Made by a program: the position numbers and the translations under genes. A stretch of 64,000 nt of DNA. It comes from Nocardioides ferulae (GTDB lineage: Bacteria > Actinomycetota > Actinomycetes > Propionibacteriales > Nocardioidaceae). The notes under the pieces were generated by a model. It was given only the letters and a program-made list of their open reading frames with translations. It made no database searches and was not told the DNA's origin. This document shows, piece by piece, positions 1-7,155 of the stretch (position 1 is its first letter; each line of letters begins with the position of its first letter). The stretch spans positions 1 through 64,000 of the forward strand of contig NZ_QZVR01000006.1 in assembly GCF_003660455.1 (NCBI RefSeq), written 5' to 3'.

Positions 1-206
1 GTGGGTGGTGGGGTGTTGACCTGCCGTTCGTGGTGGGTGGTGGGCTGTCGACCTGCCGTTCGTGGTGGGAGGCGGGTCGGCCTCGATCCGCCGACCACGA
101 GTGACGGGTCAGCGTCCCCACACCGACCACGAGTGACGGGTCAGCGTTCCCGCGCCGACCACGAGTGACGGGTCAGCGTCCCCACGCCGACCACGAGTGA
201 CGGGTC
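1..206. repeat. array of 32-bp tandem repeats in two facing orientations
   Basis: Two units of 32 bp start at 1 and 33 (a third breaks off near 80). Units of the same length start at 91, 123, 155 and 187, the last matching only about 20 bp. The right-hand units share the core CCGACCACGAGTGACGGGTC and are nearly identical to one another. Reverse-complemented and rotated, a right-hand unit matches a left-hand unit at about 22 of 32 positions, so this is one repeat family in two orientations. The array runs off the left edge, so its true size is unknown. It has no unique spacers and is therefore not a CRISPR. Confidence 0.85.
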
Positions 207-394
207 GGCCGGGGAGCTGCCTAGGGGTCCCGAGGCGTGCTGAGGGGGGTGGGGCGGGGCACGCGGATAAGGCACCTGCCCGATGTGTCCGGCTACCTCA
301 GGCGACCAGGCTCGGGGTCACCGAGACGGACACCAGGCCGAGACCTCGGCCGAGACCCGGGGCACCTCCCGGGCACCCACCAGGAGCCACCACC
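207..394. other. non-coding stretch before the mini-gene
   Basis: Together with the repeat array this makes almost 400 bases without a convincing gene. Reading frames cross it but none has a good start and they use repeat-derived sequence. It ends in the ribosome binding site AGGAG (382-386) of the small gene at 395. I see no clear promoter. Confidence 0.4.
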
Positions 395-544
395 ATGCTC
401 GAGAACACCAACCCGTTCCTCGCCAGCGAGCTCGCCTTCCGCGGCGACCGCATCCGCCAAGGCGTCGCCCGCAAGCGTCGCCGGCCCCGCCGGCTGGTAC
501 GCCGCGGCGTGGGCGCCAACACGCCGAGAAGCCTGGACGGCTGA
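395..544 (+). CDS. 49-residue basic small protein, unknown function
   Basis: I do not recognise a family. The ATG at 395 follows a textbook ribosome binding site, AGGAG at 382-386, with an 8-nt spacer; that is the main reason to believe the gene. The product begins MLENTNPFLASELAFRGDRI. Its second half is strongly basic, with clusters of Arg and Lys (around residues 27-42) and no membrane segment. It ends 21 bp before the GTG of the large LuxR-type regulator and probably shares its transcript, so it could be a leader peptide or a small partner of that regulator. Both ideas are inference. Confidence 0.5.
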   Translation: MLENTNPFLASELAFRGDRIRQGVARKRRRPRRLVRRGVGANTPRSLDG

Positions 545-565
545 GCACTCGCTGGGAGCAGCGGC

Positions 566-3500
566 GTGTCTTCGCTGCCGGAAACCCCCGCGCGGGTGTC
601 GGTGGATCACGACATCATGGCCGGCGTGGCAGCGCACACCAGCGGCACCCTCGTCGGCCGTGACACCGAGCTCGCCCAGCTCGCCGAGCTGCTCGGTGTC
701 GGCGGCCCCGAGGTCGCCGACCCGACGGTCGCCGGCTACCCGGCACGACGGCCCGGCGCGGTGCTGCTCTCGGGTGACGCCGGCGTCGGCAAGACCCGCC
801 TGCTGATGGAGTTGCGCGACCTCGCGGTCGGCGCCGGCTGGCAGGTCTGCGCCGGCCACTGCCTCGACTTCGGCGACAGCGCCTTGCCCTACCTCCCCTT
901 CTCCGAGGTGCTGGGCCGGGTCGGCGCCGAGCTGCCGGGGTTGCTCGACGAGGTGGCCGACCGTCACCCGGCGCTAGCTCGCCTGCTGCCCGGACGCCGC
1001 GTGCTCGACGGCGGCGCTGCGATGGCCGCCGACGCGGACGAGGCCGCTCTCGACCGGGGCGACCTCTTCGAGGCCATGCACGCGCTGCTCGAGGCCGCCG
1101 CCGCCAAGGCGCCGCTGTTGCTGGTCGTCGAGGACCTCCATTGGGCCGACCGCTCCACCCGCGACCTGCTCACCTTCCTGTTCCGCCGGCCGTTCGCCGG
1201 GCCGGTGTCGTTGGTGGCCTCCTACCGCTCCGACGATCTGCACCGGCGCCACCCGCTGCGCCGCCAGGTGGCCGAGTGGTCCCGCGTCCACGGCGTCGAG
1301 CGGGTGCAGCTCTCGCCGTTGGGCGACGAGGCGGTGCGCGCGCTGGTCGCCGAGCTGGTGCCCGGTGGGCTGAGCGCCGACGAGGTCGAGGGCGTGGTGG
1401 CCCGCGCCGAGGGCAACGCGTTCTTCGTCGAAGAGCTGATCAGCGCGGTCAGCGAGCCGGGGCGCTGGGTGCCGCCCGACCTCGCCGACGTGCTCCTGGT
1501 CCGGCTCGACCGGCTCGACGACATCGCTCGCCAGGTCGTGCGGGCGGCCAGCGTCGGCGGCCGTCGGGTCAGCCACGAGCTCCTGGTCGCCGCCGTCGAG
1601 CTGTCCGAGACCGACCTCGACCACGGCCTGCGCCGCGCCGTCGAGATGAACATCCTGGTGGCGGGCGAGGGCAGCTACGCCTTCCGCCATGCCCTGCTGG
1701 GCGAGGCGGTCTATGACGACCTGCTGCCCGGCGAGCGGGTGCGCTTGCATGCTCGCTACGCCGAGGCGCTGCGCAGCCGCACCGCCCGGGGCACCGCCGC
1801 CGAGCTGGCCCGCCACGCGCGGCTCGCCCACGACCACTCCACCGCGGTGGTCGCGGCGGTGCAGGCCGGTGACGAGGCGAGTGCCGTGGGCGGCCCGGAG
1901 GAGGCGGCCGACCACTACCAGCAGGCTCTCGAGCAGCTGGCCGATCCGCGGCTCGCGGTCGAGGTCGACCTCGACGTCTCCAAGGTGGCGGTGAGCGCGG
2001 TCGAGGCACTCACCGCCTGCGGACACCCGGCGCGCGCCGCTGCGCTCGCCGCCGAGCACCTGCGCCTGCTGCCGGCCGACGCGCCGCCGGTGGCCCGGGC
2101 CCGCATCCTCTCCGCCCGGGCCAGTGCGCTCGCGGTCATGGACAACGACGAGGACCCGCTCGCCCTGTCGCGGGCCGCGCTCGGACTGGTGCCCGACGAC
2201 CTGCCCCGACTGCGGGCCAAGGTGCTGGCCGCCCACGCGCGCATCCTGGCCGGCAGCGGCGCCTACGACGAGGCGCAGACGGTCGGTCTCGAGGCGCTCG
2301 GGCTCGCCGAACGCCACGGGCTCGGTGACCTGGTCTCCGATGCGGTCACCACGCTCAGCGGGTTGAAGAAGGCCGGTCCGAAGGAGGCCTTGCGCAAGGC
2401 CCTGACCGAGGCGGTCGCCCGCGCCGAGGAGTCCGGGGCGATCCATGCCGAGCTGCGCGGCCGCTACTTCCTGGCCCGCTCCTTCGGCGACTGGGCCGAG
2501 CTCGACGAGGCGGCCCGCTGGTTCGACAGCGCCGTCCAGCGCGGCATCGACTCCGGTCTGCCCTGGGCCCCCTACGCCTTCGAGGCGCGCTGGCAGCTGG
2601 CCTGGGTGCGGTTCGTCCGCGGCGAGTGGGACGACGTGCTCGCGCTGACCGACTGCGCCGGCGGCGCCGCGCCGCCGGTGCTCAAGGCGATGCTCGACGC
2701 GGTCCGGTTGACCGTGCTGCACGGTCGCGGCCACGACGTGAGCCCCGAGCTGGCCGCGCTGCGCCGCTTCTGGCCGGTCGAGAGCGCCGTGCCGCTGCAC
2801 GCCTCGACCCTCGAGATGGTCTCGGCGGCCCGCCGGGGCGACCCCGCGGGCGCGCTGACCTCCTACGACGACGCCGTCGCCGTGCTCACCCGCATCTGGG
2901 ACGAGTGGTTCAGCGCCCGCATCCGGCTGGCCGCGGTGGCTGCCGGCGCGGTCGCCCGCACCCTTCCCCGGTTGCCGGCCGCGCAGCGGCCCGCGCTTCT
3001 GGAGCGGGTCGAGCAGCTGCACCGCGACGGGCACACCGTGCTCGAGCGCTACGCCGATCCCTCCGGTCACTGGGGCCCCGAGGGGCAGGCCTGGATGAAG
3101 CGTCTCGACGCCGAGACGCTGCGGGTGCGGTGGCTGGTCGGGGTCGACGCACCTCCCGCCGAGAGCCTGGTCGAGGTCTGGCGCGAGGCGGAGACGCTGT
3201 TCGCCGACTTCGGCCACCTGCACGAGCTGGCCCGGGTGCGGGCGGTGCTCGCCGGCGTCCTGCGCGCCACCGGAGACCAGGCCGGGTCCCGCGCCGTCGC
3301 CGACCAGGCCCGTGCCACCGCCCTCGCCCTGGGGGCCAGGCCACTGGTGGAGGAGCTGCGCGCCCTCGGTGCCGCACCGGTGCGCGGTGACGCGACCTCC
3401 ACCGGCCTCACCACCCGCGAGCGCGAGATCCTGGGGCTGGTCGCCGAGGGCCGCTCCAACGGCGAGATCGCCCGGCAGCTGTACATCAGCGCCAAGACCG

Positions 3501-3595
3501 TGAGCGTGCACGTCTCCAACATCCTCGGCAAGCTCGGGGCGGCCGGGCGCACCGAGGCCGCGGCCATCGCCCGCCGCGACGGGCTCCTCGACTGA
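566..3595 (+). CDS. large ATP-binding LuxR-family transcriptional regulator (LAL/MalT-like)
   Basis: A 1009-residue regulator of the LAL type. An N-terminal AAA/STAND ATPase carries Walker A GDAGVGKT (about residues 70-77) and Walker B LLLVVEDLHWAD (about 184-195). A long helical, TPR-like middle follows, then a C-terminal LuxR helix-turn-helix (about 945-1009, containing LTTREREILGLVAEGRSN). Family members bind ATP and an unknown inducer and activate nearby or distant operons. The GTG start is preceded by GGGAG (554-558) with a 7-nt spacer; an in-frame ATG at 617 is a weaker alternative. It lies about 100 bp upstream of the repeat-peptide/hydroxylase cassette on the same strand, so it might control it, but no operator is evident. 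Confidence 0.88.
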   Translation: MSSLPETPARVSVDHDIMAGVAAHTSGTLVGRDTELAQLAELLGVGGPEVADPTVAGYPARRPGAVLLSGDAGVGKTRLLMELRDLAVGAGWQVCAGHCLDFGDSALPYLPFSEVLGRVGAELPGLLDEVADRHPALARLLPGRRVLDGGAAMAADADEAALDRGDLFEAMHALLEAAAAKAPLLLVVEDLHWADRSTRDLLTFLFRRPFAGPVSLVASYRSDDLHRRHPLRRQVAEWSRVHGVERVQLSPLGDEAVRALVAELVPGGLSADEVEGVVARAEGNAFFVEELISAVSEPGRWVPPDLADVLLVRLDRLDDIARQVVRAASVGGRRVSHELLVAAVELSETDLDHGLRRAVEMNILVAGEGSYAFRHALLGEAVYDDLLPGERVRLHARYAEALRSRTARGTAAELARHARLAHDHSTAVVAAVQAGDEASAVGGPEEAADHYQQALEQLADPRLAVEVDLDVSKVAVSAVEALTACGHPARAAALAAEHLRLLPADAPPVARARILSARASALAVMDNDEDPLALSRAALGLVPDDLPRLRAKVLAAHARILAGSGAYDEAQTVGLEALGLAERHGLGDLVSDAVTTLSGLKKAGPKEALRKALTEAVARAEESGAIHAELRGRYFLARSFGDWAELDEAARWFDSAVQRGIDSGLPWAPYAFEARWQLAWVRFVRGEWDDVLALTDCAGGAAPPVLKAMLDAVRLTVLHGRGHDVSPELAALRRFWPVESAVPLHASTLEMVSAARRGDPAGALTSYDDAVAVLTRIWDEWFSARIRLAAVAAGAVARTLPRLPAAQRPALLERVEQLHRDGHTVLERYADPSGHWGPEGQAWMKRLDAETLRVRWLVGVDAPPAESLVEVWREAETLFADFGHLHELARVRAVLAGVLRATGDQAGSRAVADQARATALALGARPLVEELRALGAAPVRGDATSTGLTTREREILGLVAEGRSNGEIARQLYISAKTVSVHVSNILGKLGAAGRTEAAAIARRDGLLD

Positions 3596-3654
3596 CCGTC
3601 CCCGACCTCGCGGCGTCGTCCAGACCAGCCGCGCGCACTCGGTGTACGCCGAAC

Positions 3655-3674
3655 CCCGCTGGGTACCAGGCGGG
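3655..3674. terminator. weak hairpin between regulator and peptide cassette
   Basis: The arms CCCGC and GCGGG enclose a partly paired centre around GGTACC. It lies 60-80 bp after the regulator stop and just before the ribosome binding site of the peptide gene. It has no T-tract, so it may be a processing or attenuation structure rather than a terminator. Confidence 0.25.
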
Positions 3675-3699
3675 TCGACCCGACGACCAGGAGGACGCC

Positions 3700-3984
3700 A
3701 TGACCAGCACCCCCGAAGAGCCGCTCAAGGACGACGACATGACCACGGTCCCCGCCGGCGACCCGACCCAGGGCCTGGGTGACGCGGACGGCACGGACTC
3801 CGACGGCACCGACGGCGACGCGACCGACACCACCGACGGCGACGCCAGCGACGGTGACGCCACCGACACCACCGACGGCGACGCCAGCGACGGCGGCGAC
3901 TCCGACGGCACCGACTCCGACGGCACCGACTCGGACGGCACCGACGGCGACGCCACCGACACCACCGACGGCGACGCCAGCTGA
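3700..3984 (+). CDS. Asp/Thr/Gly-rich repeat peptide, candidate modified-peptide precursor
   Basis: A 94-residue protein with an ordinary leader-like N-terminus (about residues 1-27, MTSTPEEPLKDDDMTT...) followed by an almost pure Asp/Gly/Thr/Ser/Ala repeat region. The 13-residue unit DGDATDTTDGDAS occurs three times (about 38-50, 51-63, 82-94), separated by copies of TDSDG/DGTDS. The ATG has a strong AGGAGG (3689-3694). Eight bases after its stop begins a JmjC/cupin hydroxylase gene, and a ferredoxin-like gene overlaps that one. Leader plus repeated core beside a 2-oxoglutarate oxygenase suggests a substrate peptide, with Asp or Thr side chains as possible hydroxylation sites. This is inference; an acidic calcium-binding or linker protein is the main alternative. 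Confidence 0.7.
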   Translation: MTSTPEEPLKDDDMTTVPAGDPTQGLGDADGTDSDGTDGDATDTTDGDASDGDATDTTDGDASDGGDSDGTDSDGTDSDGTDGDATDTTDGDAS

Positions 3985-3992
3985 GCTCGCCC

Positions 3993-5162
3993 GTGTCCGA
4001 CCCGACCGAGCCGGCGGGCTCCGCGCTCGACCTGCTCAGCGGTGACGCCCAGACCTTCCTGGCCAAGGTCTGGGCGTCCCGCGTCCACCTGCACCGCACC
4101 GACCCGCAGGCACTGGTCGGCCTGCTGTCGCTCGACGACGCCGACCACCTTCTCACCTCGTCGGCGATCCGCACCCCCTCGGTGCGGCTCGCCAAGGACG
4201 GCGCCGTGCTGCCCGAGTCGTCCTACACTCGGGGGGCGACGCTCGCCGGGCGCCCGTTGAGCGGCCTGGTCGACTCCCGCAAGGCGCTGCGCCTCTTCGG
4301 CGAGGGCGCGACCGTCGTCTTCCAGGGTCTGCACCGCTACTGGCCGCCACTGACCAGGCTGGTCGCCCAGCTCGAGCTCGAGCTGGGCCACCCCTGCCAG
4401 GCGAACGCCTATCTCACCCCGCCCGGATCGCAGGGCTTCGCGGTGCACAGCGACAGCCACGACGTGTTCGTGTTCCAGACCGCCGGCTCCAAGCAGTGGG
4501 AGGTGCACGGTGACGACGGCGCCGAGCAGGTCCTCCTCGAACCGGGGCTGTCGATGTACCTCCCGACCGGCACGCCGCACGCCGCCCGGGCTCAGGAGAC
4601 CGTCTCGCTGCACGTCACGATCGGCATCAACCAGCTCACCTGGCGTGGCCTGGTCGAGCGCACCGTCGCGCCGCTGCTGGGCCAGGTCACCGACGCCCAC
4701 CTGCCCGCCGGCTACCTCGACGACCCCTCGCTCCTCACCGCGTCCCTCGCCGACCGGCTCGACGAGCTGGCGGAGCAGCTGCGTGCCGTCGACACCGGCG
4801 CCGCCGTCGAGGCGGAGGTGCGCCGCTTCCTCACCACCCGCAGTCCGCGGCTGCCCGGCGGGCTGCACGACGTGCTCGCCGTCGACGGCCTCACCGACGA
4901 CACCGCGCTGGTACGCCGCCCCGGCCACCCCTGCGTGCTCCTCGACAGGGGCGACCAGCTCGAGGTGCTGCTCGGCGACCGGGCGTTGCTGGTTCCCGCC
5001 CGGCTGCGACCCGCCATGGAGGAGGTGCGCGCCCGTCGCACCGTGCGCCCCGCCGACCTCGGCGGGCTGCTCGACCAGCAGAGCCGGCTGGTCCTGTGCC
5101 GGCGGCTGGTGCGTGAGGGGCTGTTGGAGGTGGCGGGGCCGGCTGCCCCGGCCGAGGCGTGA
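3993..5162 (+). CDS. JmjC/cupin-type 2-oxoglutarate- and Fe(II)-dependent hydroxylase
   Basis: A 389-residue protein of the cupin-4/JmjC class, which includes ribosomal oxygenases such as YcfD and peptide hydroxylases. The iron-binding triad is visible: H152 and D154 in VHSDSHD and a distal H196 in PTGTPHAA. A core strand follows (TAGSKQWEVHG, about 163-173). The C-terminal third (about 270-389) looks like the dimerisation and winged-helix part of this family. The GTG start lies 8 nt after the repeat-peptide stop, with no strong ribosome binding site, so translation is probably coupled. The family hydroxylates protein side chains; here the adjacent Asp/Thr-rich peptide is the obvious candidate substrate. 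Hydroxylation of a ribosomal protein is the alternative. Confidence 0.82.
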   Translation: MSDPTEPAGSALDLLSGDAQTFLAKVWASRVHLHRTDPQALVGLLSLDDADHLLTSSAIRTPSVRLAKDGAVLPESSYTRGATLAGRPLSGLVDSRKALRLFGEGATVVFQGLHRYWPPLTRLVAQLELELGHPCQANAYLTPPGSQGFAVHSDSHDVFVFQTAGSKQWEVHGDDGAEQVLLEPGLSMYLPTGTPHAARAQETVSLHVTIGINQLTWRGLVERTVAPLLGQVTDAHLPAGYLDDPSLLTASLADRLDELAEQLRAVDTGAAVEAEVRRFLTTRSPRLPGGLHDVLAVDGLTDDTALVRRPGHPCVLLDRGDQLEVLLGDRALLVPARLRPAMEEVRARRTVRPADLGGLLDQQSRLVLCRRLVREGLLEVAGPAAPAEA

Positions 5163-6103
5163 CCGGGTCGCTAACGCCGGAGGCAGGCTTCCGCTGTGCC
5201 GCGGCCAGCGCGCTCCGTGAGGAGCCGCTGGCCGGCACCGCGTCGACGGTGCGCGCGTTCCTGCTGCTCGAGCACCCCGGCCCGTGGGGTGTCGACGCGC
5301 TGCGCGACGCCCGGCTGCCCGACGGGCTCGGTGCCCGGCTGCGCGAGCGGGCCGCCCGGGCCCGCGTGCGGGTGCTGCTGATCCGAAGGCCGGGCCGCGA
5401 CCCGTCCTCCCGTCCGCGCGTGGTCGCCGCGCACGCCCACCCACACCATCCGTGGCTCGAGGCCGGCGAGGTCGACGACCTGCACGACGTGCTCGACCTC
5501 GACCTGGCGCAGCTGCGCGCGGGACGCGGCGTCGGCCTGCCCCGAGTCGGTGGCTCGCTGTTCTGCGTGTGCACCCACGGCCGCCACGACGCCTGCTGTG
5601 CCGAGCGCGGCCGGCCGGTGGCGGCGGCGCTCGCGCTCGCCCGCCCCGACGACTCGTGGGAGGTCTCGCACATCGGTGGCGACCGGTTCGCCGGCAACAT
5701 GCTCGTGCTGCCGCACGGTCACTACTACGGGCGTCTCACGCCCGAGGCCGCCGTCGAGGTCGCCGCCGCGCATGACGACGGCCACCTCGCCCTCGATCAC
5801 CTCCGCGGCCGCTCCGGGCTGCCGATGCCGGTGCAACAGGCTGAGATCGCGCTGCGCCGCGAGCTGGCCGAGACCCGCCTCGACGCGCTGCGGTTGACCC
5901 ACCGCTCCGCCACCGGGGACACCACCACCGCCACGTTCGCGCACGCCGCCACCGGCACGGCGTACGACGTCGTGGTGCGGACCGTCGCCGGCGGCGGCGG
6001 CGAGCACCAGCTCACCTGCCGGGCCACCCGGGCGAACCCCGTGCCGCGGCACGAGCTGGTCGAGATCATCCGTCGGTCGGGGGAGGAGGATCAGTCCTCG
6101 TAG
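5159..6103 (+). CDS. sucrase/ferredoxin-like (Apd1-type thioredoxin-like [2Fe-2S]) protein
   Basis: A 314-residue member of the sucrase/ferredoxin-like family. Its signature region is clear: FCVCTHGRHDACC (C136, C138, C146, C147) followed by HIGGDRFAGN (about 171-180), the Cys and His elements associated with a thioredoxin-fold iron-sulfur site. The name sucrase is historical; related proteins are redox proteins. It starts with a GTG that overlaps the hydroxylase stop (GTGA), so the two are translationally coupled. A redox protein could keep the hydroxylase iron reduced or supply electrons, which is inference. Its 3' end overlaps the convergent gene at 6091 by 13 bp. Confidence 0.82.
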   Translation: MTGSLTPEAGFRCAAASALREEPLAGTASTVRAFLLLEHPGPWGVDALRDARLPDGLGARLRERAARARVRVLLIRRPGRDPSSRPRVVAAHAHPHHPWLEAGEVDDLHDVLDLDLAQLRAGRGVGLPRVGGSLFCVCTHGRHDACCAERGRPVAAALALARPDDSWEVSHIGGDRFAGNMLVLPHGHYYGRLTPEAAVEVAAAHDDGHLALDHLRGRSGLPMPVQQAEIALRRELAETRLDALRLTHRSATGDTTTATFAHAATGTAYDVVVRTVAGGGGEHQLTCRATRANPVPRHELVEIIRRSGEEDQSS

Positions 6104-6942
6104 GCCGGCTGGTGCCGCGGCCGGAGGCTGACCAGCACCTCACCAGGAGCGAACCCTGCTCGGATCTCCAGGCACAGCGTCACCCCAGCTGAGGTGCGGG
6201 TGTGCTCGCAGAAGGTCTCCTTCGGCTGGGCCTGCCACCCGTGGCTCTCGGCGAGCGTGGCGAGACCGGCGAGCTTCTCCCGCCGGGAGCTGCCGTCGGT
6301 GATCCGCCAGACGCGGTCGACCCGGGCCGAGGTGCCCTTCCAGTCCTCGTCGGCGGATCGGTCCCAGACCACCTCGAGGCCGGGCAGGTCCTCGGTGGCC
6401 ATCGGGTCGTCCTGGAGCAGCTGGTAGGTGTCGGTCGGTCCACCACCGACAACGACGTTCACCCCGAAGAGCGTGCCTGCCGTGAGCGTCACGCCGCTCA
6501 CGACGGCCATCGCGGTGCGCCGTCCGCGTTCGGGAAGCAGCAACTGGCGGCCACGGGTGCTCCGCGCTCGGCAGACCGCGCTGATGCCGACACCGGCCGC
6601 CAGCAGTGCGTTGCCCGGGCCGTCCGTCACCGTCGTCGCCCCCACCGTGATGCCGAGCAGAGTGGCCGGGGCCCACCACACCACGAGCCGGCCACCCAGC
6701 CAGCTGCACACGGCGGACGTCGCGAGACCGGCCGCCGCCCCGCCGGCCATCAAGGCGGGATAGCCCTCCTCCGCCAGCGACGGCACGTCGTGATCGGCCG
6801 CGACGAACGCGAGCACGAAGACGGTGATGCTGCCCGTCCACCCCAGCAGCAGCCAGGCTGCGACGCCCTCCGCCAAGCCCCAGGCGCGCACCTTCGGCGG
6901 CATCGGCTCGAGGCGCATCGTCCGCGTCGTCACGGTTCGCAT
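6091..6942 (-). CDS. hypothetical membrane protein with four to five N-terminal helices
   Basis: About 283 residues, family not recognised. The first half contains hydrophobic segments suggesting four or five membrane helices (for example around VAAWLLLGWTGSITVFVLAF and VVWWAPATLLGITVG). The second half is soluble, with two cysteines (in FCEHTRTSAGVTLCLEI) that could form a disulfide. I chose the ATG at 6942 because GGGGGGA lies just upstream; a longer frame adds 15 unlikely residues. The 3' end overlaps the convergent ferredoxin-like gene, so the two messages are complementary over a few bases. Confidence 0.6.
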   Translation of the reverse strand: MRTVTTRTMRLEPMPPKVRAWGLAEGVAAWLLLGWTGSITVFVLAFVAADHDVPSLAEEGYPALMAGGAAAGLATSAVCSWLGGRLVVWWAPATLLGITVGATTVTDGPGNALLAAGVGISAVCRARSTRGRQLLLPERGRRTAMAVVSGVTLTAGTLFGVNVVVGGGPTDTYQLLQDDPMATEDLPGLEVVWDRSADEDWKGTSARVDRVWRITDGSSRREKLAGLATLAESHGWQAQPKETFCEHTRTSAGVTLCLEIRAGFAPGEVLVSLRPRHQPAYED

Positions 6943-7076
6943 CAGTCCCCCCTGCGGCGGCACCTCGGGCGGATGGCCGTTCCGCAACGCCCATCCTGCG
7001 GAATCCGCGCCGCGGTCGCCTGAGTATTCGTACTCGATCCGTCGGCGGGGCGACGCGGTGATGCCGCTTCACGGGA

Positions 7077-7146
7077 CCGGCACACCCGGGGCCGCGTCTC
7101 GTGGGTCCGACCGCCACTGCCGTCCCCTGCTGCCCGGGTGTGCCGG
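7077..7146 (-). terminator. 14-bp inverted repeat after the RTX-repeat gene
   Basis: The arms CCGGCACACCCGGG (7077-7090) and CCCGGGTGTGCCGG (7133-7146) are perfect complements, separated by about 42 bp. They lie immediately downstream of the stop of the minus-strand gene at 7156. There is no T-tract, and the loop is long for a classical terminator. Confidence 0.5.
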
Positions 7147-7155
7147 CGTCTGGGG

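Noticed and set aside
1..206. CRISPR array
   Set aside because: The units are contiguous with no unique spacers and are present in two orientations; no cas genes are near.
974..3511. An 845-residue minus-strand protein opposite the LuxR-type regulator
   Set aside because: Antisense shadow: no start signal, low-complexity Gly/His/Arg-rich sequence, and the plus-strand protein has full domain support.
3779..4045. Thr/Pro/Ala-rich protein in another frame over the repeat peptide
   Set aside because: It lacks a ribosome binding site and overlaps the hydroxylase start. The Asp-rich frame has AGGAGG and is followed by a coupled gene.
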